Below, one piece after another: positions 1 to 7,066 of a DNA stretch of 28,852 nt. The notes beneath the pieces are model-generated. The model saw nothing but the letters and a program-made list of their open reading frames with translations. It made no database searches and had not been told where the DNA came from. The first letter of the stretch is position 1. Every line of letters begins with the position of its first letter. A program made the translations under genes and the position numbers. The DNA is from Intrasporangiaceae bacterium (GTDB taxonomy: Bacteria; Actinomycetota; Actinomycetes; Actinomycetales; Dermatophilaceae): assembly GCA_012518475.1 (NCBI GenBank), contig JAAYSB010000298.1, positions 1 to 28,852 on the forward strand, read 5' to 3'.

Positions 1-516
1 CCCCTCGTTCACGTCGGCGGGCGCCCGTTGCTCGCCGCTGCGCTCGGGGCGGCCGATGGGGCCGAGCAGGTCGTCGTCGTCGGCGACGTGCCGGTGCCTC
101 CCGGGGTGATCGGGACAGTCGAGGACCCACCACGAAGTGGGCCGGCCGCGGGTCTGGCCGCCGGGCTCTCGGCTCTGACGGCCGATGCCCCCTGGGTTCT
201 CGTCCTGGCCAGCGACCTGCCCGGCGCGGAGCAGGCGGTGCCAGCTCTGCTCGCAGCGGCTGAGGTTCACAACGTCACCGACGGCATCTGCTTCCATGAC
301 GAGACCGGTCATCCCCAGTGGATGCTCGCTCTGTACCGGACCGATGCGTTGCGCCGGGCCGTCGCCGGGACAGCAACCACCGACCTGTCACTACGACGCC
401 TGCTCGCCCCGCTCGAGCTGAGGACGATCCCCGGAGATCGGTGGTCGATTGCCGACTGCGACACCTGGCCGGAGATCGAGGCCGCCCGCGTATACGCAAG
501 TAGGGAGCACTCATGA
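1..516 (+). CDS. MobA-like nucleotidyltransferase (molybdenum cofactor guanylyltransferase family), 5' partial
   Basis: The frame is open from base 1, so the N-terminus, with the nucleotide-binding G-rich loop, lies outside the window. About 171 residues are visible. They begin with a VGGRPLL stretch, followed by SGPAAGLAAGL and VLVLASDLPG. These resemble the GP-hAGh loop and the metal-binding 'hhhhaxDxP' strand of MobA-type NTP transferases, which attach GMP to molybdopterin in the cytoplasm. The gene ends TCATGA and overlaps the start of the DUF6457 gene by four bases, so the two are probably co-translated. In other actinobacteria these two modules are adjacent or fused. A related sugar or cofactor nucleotidyltransferase cannot be excluded without the N-terminus. 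Confidence 0.75.
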   Translation, partial: PLVHVGGRPLLAAALGAADGAEQVVVVGDVPVPPGVIGTVEDPPRSGPAAGLAAGLSALTADAPWVLVLASDLPGAEQAVPALLAAAEVHNVTDGICFHDETGHPQWMLALYRTDALRRAVAGTATTDLSLRRLLAPLELRTIPGDRWSIADCDTWPEIEAARVYASREHS

Positions 517-776
517 GCGACCCGGAGCACGACGAGCAGCGGTGGGCGGAGTGGGTTGAGACTGCCTCGGCAGCGCTCGGTGTGAACCCGAGCGCAGTGG
601 ACATCGCGGCGATCCATCACCTGAGCAAGGAGGTGGCCAGGCGCCTCGAGCGTCCGCTCGTGCCGGTGAGCGCGTTCCTCCTCGGCCTCGCCGTCGGTGG
701 TGCAGCCGAGGGTGGGCCGCTCGCTCGGGGCGAGGCACTTCGACGCCTCCGGAGCACGCTGCCCGCGCCCGAGTGA
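513..776 (+). CDS. DUF6457 domain protein
   Basis: An 87-residue protein starting at the ATG inside the ATGA overlap with the MobA-like gene. It is helical and soluble-looking, with a WVETASAALGV start, a central HHLSKEVARRLERPLVPVSAFLLG segment (given here only to locate it) and an AVGGA turn. These match the small actinobacterial DUF6457 family as I remember it. The biochemical role of the family is unknown. Its constant coupling to MobA suggests a part in molybdenum cofactor maturation, which is inference. It converges on glmM with a gap of about 33 bp. Confidence 0.7.
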   Translation: MSDPEHDEQRWAEWVETASAALGVNPSAVDIAAIHHLSKEVARRLERPLVPVSAFLLGLAVGGAAEGGPLARGEALRRLRSTLPAPE

Positions 777-809
777 GTCGCAGCCGGTGGTCGGCGTCAG
801 CCGCCCCTC

Positions 810-2156
810 TTAGAGAGAGAGGCGCTCCCGCACGACTGTGACGAGACGGTCACAGACCGCTTCGGCCCGCTCCTCGGTCTCGGCCTCGACCATGACGCGG
901 ACGACCGGCTCGGTGCCGGACTTGCGGAGCAGCACCCTGCCGGTCTCACCGAGGGCGGCCTCCTCCTTGCGGACGGCGGCCTGGACACCCTCGTCGGTCT
1001 CGACCCGGGCCTTGTCGACGCCCTTGACGTTCTTGAGGACCTGCGGCATCCGGGTCATGACGGTGGCCAGCTCGGCAAGTGACTTGCCGGTCTCCTTGAC
1101 GCGGGCCGCGAGCATGAGGCCGGTGAGGACACCGTCGCCGGTCGTCCCGTGATCGAGCATGATGACGTGACCGGACTGCTCGCCGCCCAAGGAGTAGTTC
1201 TCGGCCCGCATGGCCTCGAGCACATAGCGGTCACCGACCGCGGTCTGGCGCACGCTGATGCCCTCACGCTTCATCGCGTTGATCAGGCCCAGGTTGCTCA
1301 TGACCGTGGCGACGAGAGTGTTGGACTCGAGCCGGCCCCGGCCCTTGAGCGCGAGCGCGAGGATGGCCATGATCTGGTCGCCGTCGACCTCGTTGCCGTC
1401 GGCGTCGACCGCCAGGCATCGGTCGGCGTCACCGTCGTGCGCGATCCCGAGGTCGGCCTTGTGCTCACGCACTGCGGCCTTGATCCGGGCCAGGTGGGTC
1501 GAGCCATAGCCGTCGTTGATGTTCAGCCCGTCCGGGGAGGCGCCGATCTCATAGACATCGGCACCGGCAAGCCGGAACACCTCCGGCGAGACCTCGCTCG
1601 CCGCGCCGTGCGCCGCATCGAGAACGATGGTCAGTCCGTCAAGAGTGTTCGGCAGCGTCGAGAGCAGGTGGGCGACATAGCGTGCCTGCCCCGCGCGGTT
1701 CTCGTGGACCCGGCCGACCTCGGCTCCCACCGGTCGCTCCCAGCGCTGGCCGATCTGCGCCTCGATCTCGTCCTCGACCGCGTCCGGGAGCTTGTGGCCA
1801 CCCTCGGCGAAGAACTTGATGCCGTTGTCGGGCATGGCGTTGTGGGAGGCGGAGAGCATGACACCGAAGTGGGCGTCCATGTCCCCCGTGAGGAAGGCGA
1901 CGGCCGGCGTCGGGAGTACGCCGACGTTGTGGACGTCCACGCCGGCCGAGGCCAGACCCGCGACGACTGCGGCACTGAGGAACTCACCTGACGCGCGCGG
2001 GTCCCGCCCTACGACGGCCTTGGGCTTGCGCCCCTTGGCGCGGGCTGGACCGCCCAGCACCTGAGCGGCGGCGACGGACATCTGCAGCGCCAGCTCGGCG
2101 GTGATGTCAACGTTAGCGAGACCGCGGACACCGTCGGTGCCGAAGAGTCGGGACAT
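810..2156 (-). CDS. glmM: Phosphoglucosamine mutase
   Basis: A 448-residue enzyme, the usual length. It interconverts glucosamine-6-phosphate and glucosamine-1-phosphate on the route to UDP-GlcNAc and peptidoglycan. It starts MSRLFGTDGVRG, the classic GlmM N-terminus. The phosphoserine loop SASHN places the catalytic Ser at residue 104. The magnesium loop DGDADR is at residues 241-246, and the C-terminal phosphate-binding loop RKSGTEP is present. Nothing essential is missing. It follows rplM-rpsI in the same direction, a common actinobacterial order, but a terminator-like hairpin lies in the 190-bp gap, so it may have its own promoter (a TAGGTT -10-like element is on the minus strand near 2197-2202, with no convincing -35). 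A GGAAGG sequence lies about 12 nt before the ATG. Confidence 0.97.
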   Translation of the reverse strand: MSRLFGTDGVRGLANVDITAELALQMSVAAAQVLGGPARAKGRKPKAVVGRDPRASGEFLSAAVVAGLASAGVDVHNVGVLPTPAVAFLTGDMDAHFGVMLSASHNAMPDNGIKFFAEGGHKLPDAVEDEIEAQIGQRWERPVGAEVGRVHENRAGQARYVAHLLSTLPNTLDGLTIVLDAAHGAASEVSPEVFRLAGADVYEIGASPDGLNINDGYGSTHLARIKAAVREHKADLGIAHDGDADRCLAVDADGNEVDGDQIMAILALALKGRGRLESNTLVATVMSNLGLINAMKREGISVRQTAVGDRYVLEAMRAENYSLGGEQSGHVIMLDHGTTGDGVLTGLMLAARVKETGKSLAELATVMTRMPQVLKNVKGVDKARVETDEGVQAAVRKEEAALGETGRVLLRKSGTEPVVRVMVEAETEERAEAVCDRLVTVVRERLSL

Positions 2157-2280
2157 AGTCGGGTACTGCCTTCCTGCAAGCTGGGTTCAACCGACAACCT
2201 ACTCCCCTGAGGTGCGCCTATCGGGGAGCTGCGCGATGGATACCCTGCGGTTGACCAGGGGTGGCGCGAACAGCAGATGG

Positions 2281-2316
2281 CAACGGCGGCACCCCGAGAG
2301 CGGGGTACCGCCGTTG
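2281..2316 (-). terminator. Hairpin terminator-like element after rpsI
   Basis: Arms 2281-2296 and 2301-2316 form a 16-bp stem with one mismatch and a 4-nt AGAG loop, about 30 bp past the rpsI stop. No clear U tract follows on the minus strand, so it may be a GC-rich actinobacterial terminator, or it may instead partly protect the 3' end of the rplM-rpsI mRNA. Confidence 0.6.
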
Positions 2317-2346
2317 GCACGCTGTGGTCCGAAAGGGCCGCCGCGA

Positions 2347-2880
2347 TCAGCGCTTGCTGTACTGCGGAGCCTTACGGGCCTTCTTCAGACCAGCCTTCTT
2401 CCGCTCCGGGACGCGAGCGTCGCGGGTGAGGAAGCCGGCCTTCTTCAGGGCCGGGCGGTTGAGCTCGGCGTCGACCCCGTTGAGGGAGCGCGCGACACCG
2501 AGGCGGACTGCTCCGGCCTGGCCGGAGGGGCCACCACCGTGGACGCGGACGAGCACGTCGTAGGCGCCGTCGAGCTCGAGGACCTTGAGCGGCTCGTTGA
2601 CGAGCTGCTGGTGGACCTTGTTCGGGAAGTACTGCTCGAGGGTGCGACCGTTGATGGTCCACTCGCCGGTGCCCGGAACGATCCGGACACGGGCAACGGC
2701 CTGCTTGCGGCGACCGGTCGCGCCACCCGGGGCGGACGCGCTCGGGCGGCGGGTCGGCTCGCCGGCGGCGTCGGCGTCGGACTCCGAGGTGTACTCGGTG
2801 ATGACCGCGTCGTCAGTGTCGGTGCCGTAGTCGTCGGCACCCTCGTAGTTCTCGTCGTAGTTCTCAGTGTTCTCAGTCAT
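2347..2880 (-). CDS. rpsI: 30S ribosomal protein S9
   Basis: 177 residues if translated from the ATG at 2880. That start lies in a TGATG overlap with the rplM stop, and AGGTGG lies 7 nt upstream. An in-frame GTG at 2883 would add one residue but has poorer spacing. The conserved S9 body starts near residue 54 (GRRKQAVARVRI) and ends with the typical basic tail APQYSKR, which reaches the ribosomal P site in known structures. Residues 1 to about 50 are an unusually acidic, Asp/Glu/Tyr/Thr-rich extension followed by a Pro/Ser-rich linker. N-terminal extensions on S9 are known in actinobacteria. It forms a two-gene unit with rplM. Confidence 0.96.
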   Translation of the reverse strand: MTENTENYDENYEGADDYGTDTDDAVITEYTSESDADAAGEPTRRPSASAPGGATGRRKQAVARVRIVPGTGEWTINGRTLEQYFPNKVHQQLVNEPLKVLELDGAYDVLVRVHGGGPSGQAGAVRLGVARSLNGVDAELNRPALKKAGFLTRDARVPERKKAGLKKARKAPQYSKR

Positions 2881-3323
2881 CACTGGGCCACCTGGGTGAT
2901 CTCGAAGGGCTTGGGCTGCTGGGCAGCGTGGGGGTGCTCGGAGCCGGCGTAGACCTTGAGCTTGGAGAGCTGCTGGCGACCGAGGGAGGTCTTGGGGAGC
3001 ATTCCGCGGATCGCCTTCTCGACGGCCTTCTCCGGGCTCTTCTCGAGGAGCTCGGCGTAGGTCGTGCTGCGCAGACCACCCGGGAACCCCGAGTGGCGGT
3101 AGGCCTTCTTCTGCTCGGCCTTGGCGCCGGTGAGGGCGACCTTGTCGGCGTTGATGATGATGACGAAGTCACCGGTGTCGACGTGCGGGGCGAACGTCGG
3201 CTTGTGCTTGCCACGAAGGAGCGTGGCGGCCTGGCTGGCCAGGCGGCCGAGGACGACATCGGTGGCGTCGATGACGTGCCACTCGCGGGTGATGTCGCCC
3301 GGCTTCGGCGTGTAGGTACGCAT
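2880..3323 (-). CDS. rplM: 50S ribosomal protein L13
   Basis: 147 residues, the standard L13 length, starting MRTYTPKPGD and containing WHVIDA and the FAPHVDTGDFV segment. L13 is an early-assembly protein that binds 23S rRNA. The open frame extends farther upstream to 3446, but the ATG at 3323 fits the family N-terminus and has AAGG 8 nt before it. The stop overlaps the rpsI start (TGATG), so the two are probably coupled. Expression most likely comes from the minus-strand promoter at 3461-3490, with a leader of about 130 nt. Confidence 0.97.
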   Translation of the reverse strand: MRTYTPKPGDITREWHVIDATDVVLGRLASQAATLLRGKHKPTFAPHVDTGDFVIIINADKVALTGAKAEQKKAYRHSGFPGGLRSTTYAELLEKSPEKAVEKAIRGMLPKTSLGRQQLSKLKVYAGSEHPHAAQQPKPFEITQVAQ

Positions 3324-3385
3324 GGAGAGAACCTTCATTGGATGGATGATGGACAGGTATGCCGTGGGCGCCTTGCAGGAAGCTC

Positions 3386-3410
3386 GGTCTCGGCAGGTGC
3401 TGGAGAGACC
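3386..3410 (-). promoter_or_regulatory. Hairpin in the rplM leader
   Basis: Arms GGTCTC (3386-3391) and GAGACC (3405-3410) form a 6-bp stem with a 13-nt loop inside the predicted 5' leader of rplM-rpsI. L13 leaders are autoregulatory in some bacteria. Whether this one is regulatory is inference. Confidence 0.3.
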
Positions 3411-3460
3411 AACTGCTGGAGTTCCGACGCCCTGAAGGGGGCGCACGGCACAACTCCACT

Positions 3461-3490
3461 AGTTTACGGACCCCGGGCGGGCGAGCCCAA
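3461..3490 (-). promoter_or_regulatory. Probable rplM-rpsI promoter
   Basis: On the minus strand there is a TTGGGC -35-like box (3485-3490), an 18-bp spacer and a TAAACT -10-like box (3461-3466, TANNNT type). Transcription would start near 3454 and give a leader of about 130 nt before the rplM ATG. This is the best match to a housekeeping sigma promoter in the 265-bp divergent gap. Confidence 0.5.
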
Positions 3491-3561
3491 ATTCATCTCA
3501 GCGGCTCCAATCACCTTGCGGTACGTGAAAGTTCGCTCAATTCTCGGCCTTGGCCGCAGAC

Positions 3562-3600
3562 TATGCAAACGAATTATGCAAAGGTATTATGCATCCTATG
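3562..3600 (+). repeat. Three tandem 13-bp direct repeats with embedded -10 box
   Basis: Units at 3562-3574, 3575-3587 and 3588-3600 all begin TATGCA. The first two share TATGCAAA and differ downstream, and the third is TATGCAT followed by the start codon. A TATTAT -10-like hexamer at 3585-3590 lies within the array and would start transcription at or next to the ATG at 3598, giving a leaderless mRNA. The array could be an operator for the HTH protein it precedes. It is AT-rich compared with its surroundings. Confidence 0.5.
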
Positions 3601-4161
3601 GACTCCGCCGCCATCAGGACCCTCGCGCACCCGCTCCGCTCTCGACTTCTCACCGCACTACGGGAAGCCGGGTCGGCGACTGCGACGAACCTGGCACGCG
3701 AGCTCGGCACGAACTCGGGCGCGACGAGCTATCACCTCCGCAGGCTGGCCGACGTGGGGCTCATCGTCGACTCCGGTCGCGGCGACGGGAAGCGCCGCGT
3801 CTGGGCACCCGCCGAGGTCACTGCGGTGGACCCGAGGGACCTCGCCGGCTCGATGGACCCGGACGCAGATGTGAGCACCGCGATGGGATGGCTCGAGCGG
3901 GACTGGCTGCGCCACTTCGCCGAGAAGTTCGGTCGATGGCTCGATGTCCGCACGAGCTGGCCACAGCGTTGGCAGCGGAGCACCGGAATGAACGACTACC
4001 TCGTCGTGGTCACGGCCGAGCAACTCGACGGACTGCACGCGGAGATCGAGTCGGTGCTCGAGCGCTATCGGCGAGCCGGTGCCGGCAGTCCCGAGGCCAA
4101 TCGGGTCGCAACCTACGTCAGCTTCTATCCGGTCGACATGGAGCAGGTCCCCCGCCGCTGA
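3598..4161 (+). CDS. ArsR-type winged-helix transcriptional regulator
   Basis: 187 residues from the ATG at 3598. An in-frame ATG at 3589, with AAAGG 4 nt upstream, and a TTG at 3550 are alternatives. Residues 5-70 form an ArsR-like winged helix: TLAHPLRSRLL, a first helix pair ATNLARELG, then the recognition helix region SGATSYHLRRLADVGL and a wing with RGDGKRRVW. No cysteine metal-binding motif is visible, so a metal sensor of the ArsR/SmtB kind is unlikely. The C-terminal half is helical, holds an acidic region and probably dimerises. This layout is common in actinobacterial HTH_20 proteins. The target is unknown. The nearest candidates are its own promoter, the 13-bp repeats and the DUF2207-like gene 24 bp downstream. 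Confidence 0.85.
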   Translation: MDSAAIRTLAHPLRSRLLTALREAGSATATNLARELGTNSGATSYHLRRLADVGLIVDSGRGDGKRRVWAPAEVTAVDPRDLAGSMDPDADVSTAMGWLERDWLRHFAEKFGRWLDVRTSWPQRWQRSTGMNDYLVVVTAEQLDGLHAEIESVLERYRRAGAGSPEANRVATYVSFYPVDMEQVPRR

Positions 4162-4185
4162 CGGCTGCTCGTGTCAGGATGAGCC

Positions 4186-5337
4186 GTGCTAGAGCTTGCC
4201 CTTCTCGTCGTGCCCCTGCTCGTCGCAGGGGGATTCATCCGGTGGGACCGTCGATGCCGCCGGGACCTCGTCTGGGCCGGCGTCACCCCGGGCGAGAAGC
4301 CTCTCGACGCACAGTCGCAGACCCGCCGCTACGGCGCACGCGGCGACGACAACGTCACGGTACGGTTCACTCCCCCGGACGAGATGACACCGGGCATGGC
4401 CGGCACCATCATCGACGGCACTGCCGACCGGCGCGACGTCGCCGCCACGCTTATCGATCTGGCCGTCCGCGACTATCTCGTGCTCAGACCCCTGGAGCGC
4501 CCCGGGACAGGCACGCACGCAGCCAAGCCGCGATGGCAGGTCGTGCGGACCGAGAAGCGCGCAACCGGTCTGGAGCGGCATGAGCAGGAGATTCTGGAGC
4601 AGCTGAGGGGCGCCGGAGCCGGCACCTTCGTCGATGAGCTACCTCCGGCGCTGTTCGGCGGGACCCAGGCCGCACTTCGGGAGGACGCGGTCGCCCACGG
4701 GTGGTTCGACCCGCCCCGGCGGCTGACTCCACGGCGTCTCGCTCTCGGATTCGCGGCGCTGGCAGCTGTTCCGGCCGCGCTCGCCCTGACCAGTCCGTCC
4801 TCGGTGGCACTGGCTCTGGCCGCAGGAATCGGCGCAGGCGCTCTGCTCCTGGCGTTCTTCAGGGCTGCCCCCGCGACGCGGACCGCACCCGGTGCGGCCA
4901 CCCGGGCACAGGCGCTCGGCTTCCAGCGCTACCTTGCGACGGCCGAAGCACGCCAGATCCGGCTCGAGGAGGCCCAGGACCTGTTCAGCCGCTTCCTGCC
5001 GTGGGCGATCGCCTTCGGCGTGGCCGACCGTTGGGCCAAGACCTTCGCCGAGGCCGCGGCGATCGGGCACGTCAGCGGCGTGGACGTCCTGTTCGACCTG
5101 CACTGGATCGACGGTCTCGGCCATCTGATCCCCGGGGGTGACGGGGGTGAAGCGCTCGCGGCGCTCGACATCGGCGGGGGCGAGATCTTCACCACCATCG
5201 ATGAGCTCACCACCAACCTGACGGAGTCCGCCGGCCTGCTCGGTGAGGCCCTCGGCGGGATCACCGAGGGGCTCGGAGACCTCGGCGAGAGCGTCGGCGA
5301 CCTCATCGGGGACGTCTTCGACGGCTTCGACTTCTAG
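4186..5337 (+). CDS. DUF2207-like membrane protein, short form
   Basis: 383 residues from a GTG with AGGA 6 nt upstream, 24 bp after the ArsR-type gene, so probably the same transcript. Residues 1-18 are a hydrophobic anchor or signal segment. Residues 60-105 hold the pattern PPDEMTPGMAG followed by AATLIDLAVRDYL. Two further membrane segments lie near 184-202 and 205-225. Residues 240-290 hold GFQRYL, then LPWAIAFGV and a W, which recall the C-terminal cytoplasmic part of DUF2207 proteins. The large extracellular N-terminal region of full-length DUF2207 proteins is absent. The tail is rich in Gly, Leu, Asp and Glu. The function of the family is unknown. Confidence 0.7.
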   Translation: MLELALLVVPLLVAGGFIRWDRRCRRDLVWAGVTPGEKPLDAQSQTRRYGARGDDNVTVRFTPPDEMTPGMAGTIIDGTADRRDVAATLIDLAVRDYLVLRPLERPGTGTHAAKPRWQVVRTEKRATGLERHEQEILEQLRGAGAGTFVDELPPALFGGTQAALREDAVAHGWFDPPRRLTPRRLALGFAALAAVPAALALTSPSSVALALAAGIGAGALLLAFFRAAPATRTAPGAATRAQALGFQRYLATAEARQIRLEEAQDLFSRFLPWAIAFGVADRWAKTFAEAAAIGHVSGVDVLFDLHWIDGLGHLIPGGDGGEALAALDIGGGEIFTTIDELTTNLTESAGLLGEALGGITEGLGDLGESVGDLIGDVFDGFDF

Positions 5338-5340
5338 CGT

Positions 5341-6125
5341 CTAGAAGCCCTGCCACTCCGGCTTGTGCGCGTAGGCGTCACGATAGTAGTCCGCATACGT
5401 CAGGCGTGCCGCGGCTGCCTCGTCGAGCAGGACGGTGACGTGGGGGTGCAGCTGCAGAGCCGTGGCCGGCCACATCGCGCTGACCGCCCCCTCGACCAGT
5501 TGGTGAACCGCCTCTGCCTTGCCGCTCCCCTGGGCGACCAGCAGGAGGTGCCGAGCCTCGAGAATCGTTCCGATCCCCTGGGTCAGGCTGTGTCGTGGGA
5601 CCTTGTCCACATCGTCGTCGAAGAAGCGCGCATTGTCGTTCCGGGTCTGCGGAGTGAGGCTCTTGAGCCGGGTCCGTGAGGACAGCGAGGATCCGGCTCG
5701 TTGAAGGCGATGTGTCCGTCGGTGCCGATGCCGAGGATCTGCAGGTCGATTCCGCCGCTGTCCCGGATCGAGCTCTCATAGGCGGCGCACGCGGCGGGGA
5801 TGTCCTCGGCAAGCCCGTACGGGGTGTGCACCTGGGTCGCTGGCAGATCGACCTTGTCAACCAGCTCGCGCTCGATCACCGTGCGGTAGCGCTGCGGATG
5901 ATCCTCAGGCAGGCCGACGTACTCGTCGAGGAGATAGGCAGTGACGCCGGACAGCGACAGCGCACCGTCCCGGACCCGTCGAGCGAGCTCGTCATAGATC
6001 CCCAAGGGACTGGAACCGGTCGCCAGGCCGAGCACGGCCTGGGGTGACCTGGTCACCACCTCGGTCACAGCATCAGCTCCGAGCCGGGCCACCTCTTCAG
6101 CGGATGAGGAGATGACGACCTCCAT
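5341..6125 (-). pseudogene. nagB: Glucosamine-6-phosphate deaminase, frameshifted
   Basis: NagB converts glucosamine-6-phosphate to fructose-6-phosphate and ammonia. The first frame runs from the ATG at 6125 (GGAG 8 nt upstream) and carries GLATGSSPLG, LLDEYVGL (Asp67, the likely general base) and GIGTDGHIAFNEP (Asp136, His138, Glu143). After Pro144, near 5693-5696, the expected residues GSSLSSRTRLKSLTPQTRND continue only in another frame, which then runs through DKVPRHSLTQGIGTI to the stop at 5341. One missing base in the CCGG string explains this exactly, and restoring it gives 261 residues, normal for NagB. As written, the first frame runs into about 50 unrelated residues before stopping. 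It could be a recent mutation or a sequencing error. Confidence 0.9.
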
Positions 6126-6244
6126 CGGACCTGCTCCTTTCCCGACGTGTGAGCGCGCGGCGTACGTGACCGGCACCATCTTGGCCCACGACGCGCGCCG
6201 GGACGAATGCGGACCCTCGAGAACTCGACGGCTATGGTCGAGCC

Positions 6245-7066
6245 GTGCGTCTTATCTCCGTCAACGTCAACGGAATCCGCGCGGCCGCCCGGCGCGGCGG
6301 CCTGGCCTGGCTCGCCTTGCAGGCAGCCGATGTGCTGTCCCTCCAGGAGGTGCGGGCATCCGACGACCAGCTCCGCGGTGTCCTCGTCGACGCGGGGATG
6401 GATGACTGGCACGTCGCGCACTCCCCCTCGACCACAGCCAAGGGACACGCGGGCGTCGCGATCCTCTCTCGCGCGCCGTTCACCGATATCCGCACGATGG
6501 AGGACGAGTCGTTCGCTGCCCAGGGCCGCTGGCTCGAGGTCGATGTGGCGAGTCCTGCCGGTCCTGTGACGGTGGCGAGCGCATACGTCCATACCGGGGA
6601 GGCCCTCACTGCCCGCCAGGACGAGAAGTATGCGTTCCTCGCCCTCATCGAGAAGCGTCTCCAGGAGTGGTGCGGCAACAACGCGCTCGCGGTTGTCACC
6701 GGGGATCTCAACATCGCGCACACCGAGGACGACCTGAAGAACTGGAAGGGTAACCTCGGCAAGGCGGGTTTCCTCGACGACGAGCGGGCGCTCCTCGACC
6801 GCTGGTGCACCGATCACGTCGTCGACGTGCACCGCACGCTGCACGGCCCCGGGCCCGGCCCGTACACCTGGTGGTCGTGGCGGGGCAAGGCCTTCGACAA
6901 CGACGCCGGTTGGCGGATCGACTACCACTTGGCCACCCGGCCCCTGGCCGCCCGGGCCCGGAGCGCGAGCCTCGGGCGAGCACCCACCTACGCCGAGCGT
7001 TGGAGCGACCATGCGCCGGTCACGGTCGACTACAACCTCGGCGACCTCGTGGGTGTCCCTCGCTGA
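6245..7066 (+). CDS. xth: Exodeoxyribonuclease III / AP endonuclease
   Basis: 273 residues from a GTG, close to the usual ExoIII length. It belongs to the endonuclease/exonuclease/phosphatase fold and cuts at abasic sites in base excision repair. It has the N-terminal VNVNGIRAA motif, the metal ligand Glu35 in LQEVRA, Asp154 and Asn156 in TGDLNIAH, and the C-terminal WSDHAPV with Asp255 and His256. A TATGGT -10-like box ends 6 bp before the GTG, so the mRNA may be leaderless. It is divergent from nagB. Its stop touches the stop of the convergent amylase gene, with no space between them. Confidence 0.93.
   Translation: MRLISVNVNGIRAAARRGGLAWLALQAADVLSLQEVRASDDQLRGVLVDAGMDDWHVAHSPSTTAKGHAGVAILSRAPFTDIRTMEDESFAAQGRWLEVDVASPAGPVTVASAYVHTGEALTARQDEKYAFLALIEKRLQEWCGNNALAVVTGDLNIAHTEDDLKNWKGNLGKAGFLDDERALLDRWCTDHVVDVHRTLHGPGPGPYTWWSWRGKAFDNDAGWRIDYHLATRPLAARARSASLGRAPTYAERWSDHAPVTVDYNLGDLVGVPR

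Noticed and set aside
1149..1991. Plus-strand open frame of 280 codons opposite glmM
   Set aside because: It lies entirely within the conserved glmM gene, has a high-GC shadow composition and no recognisable motif.
3324..3446. Upstream extension of rplM
   Set aside because: The family N-terminus MRTYTPK begins at 3323, and the extension covers the predicted leader.
2928..4583. Plus-strand open frame of 551 codons
   Set aside because: It crosses the antisense of rplM and the ArsR-type gene in another frame. Arg/Gly/Pro-rich composition and no family pattern mark it as a GC-rich artefact.
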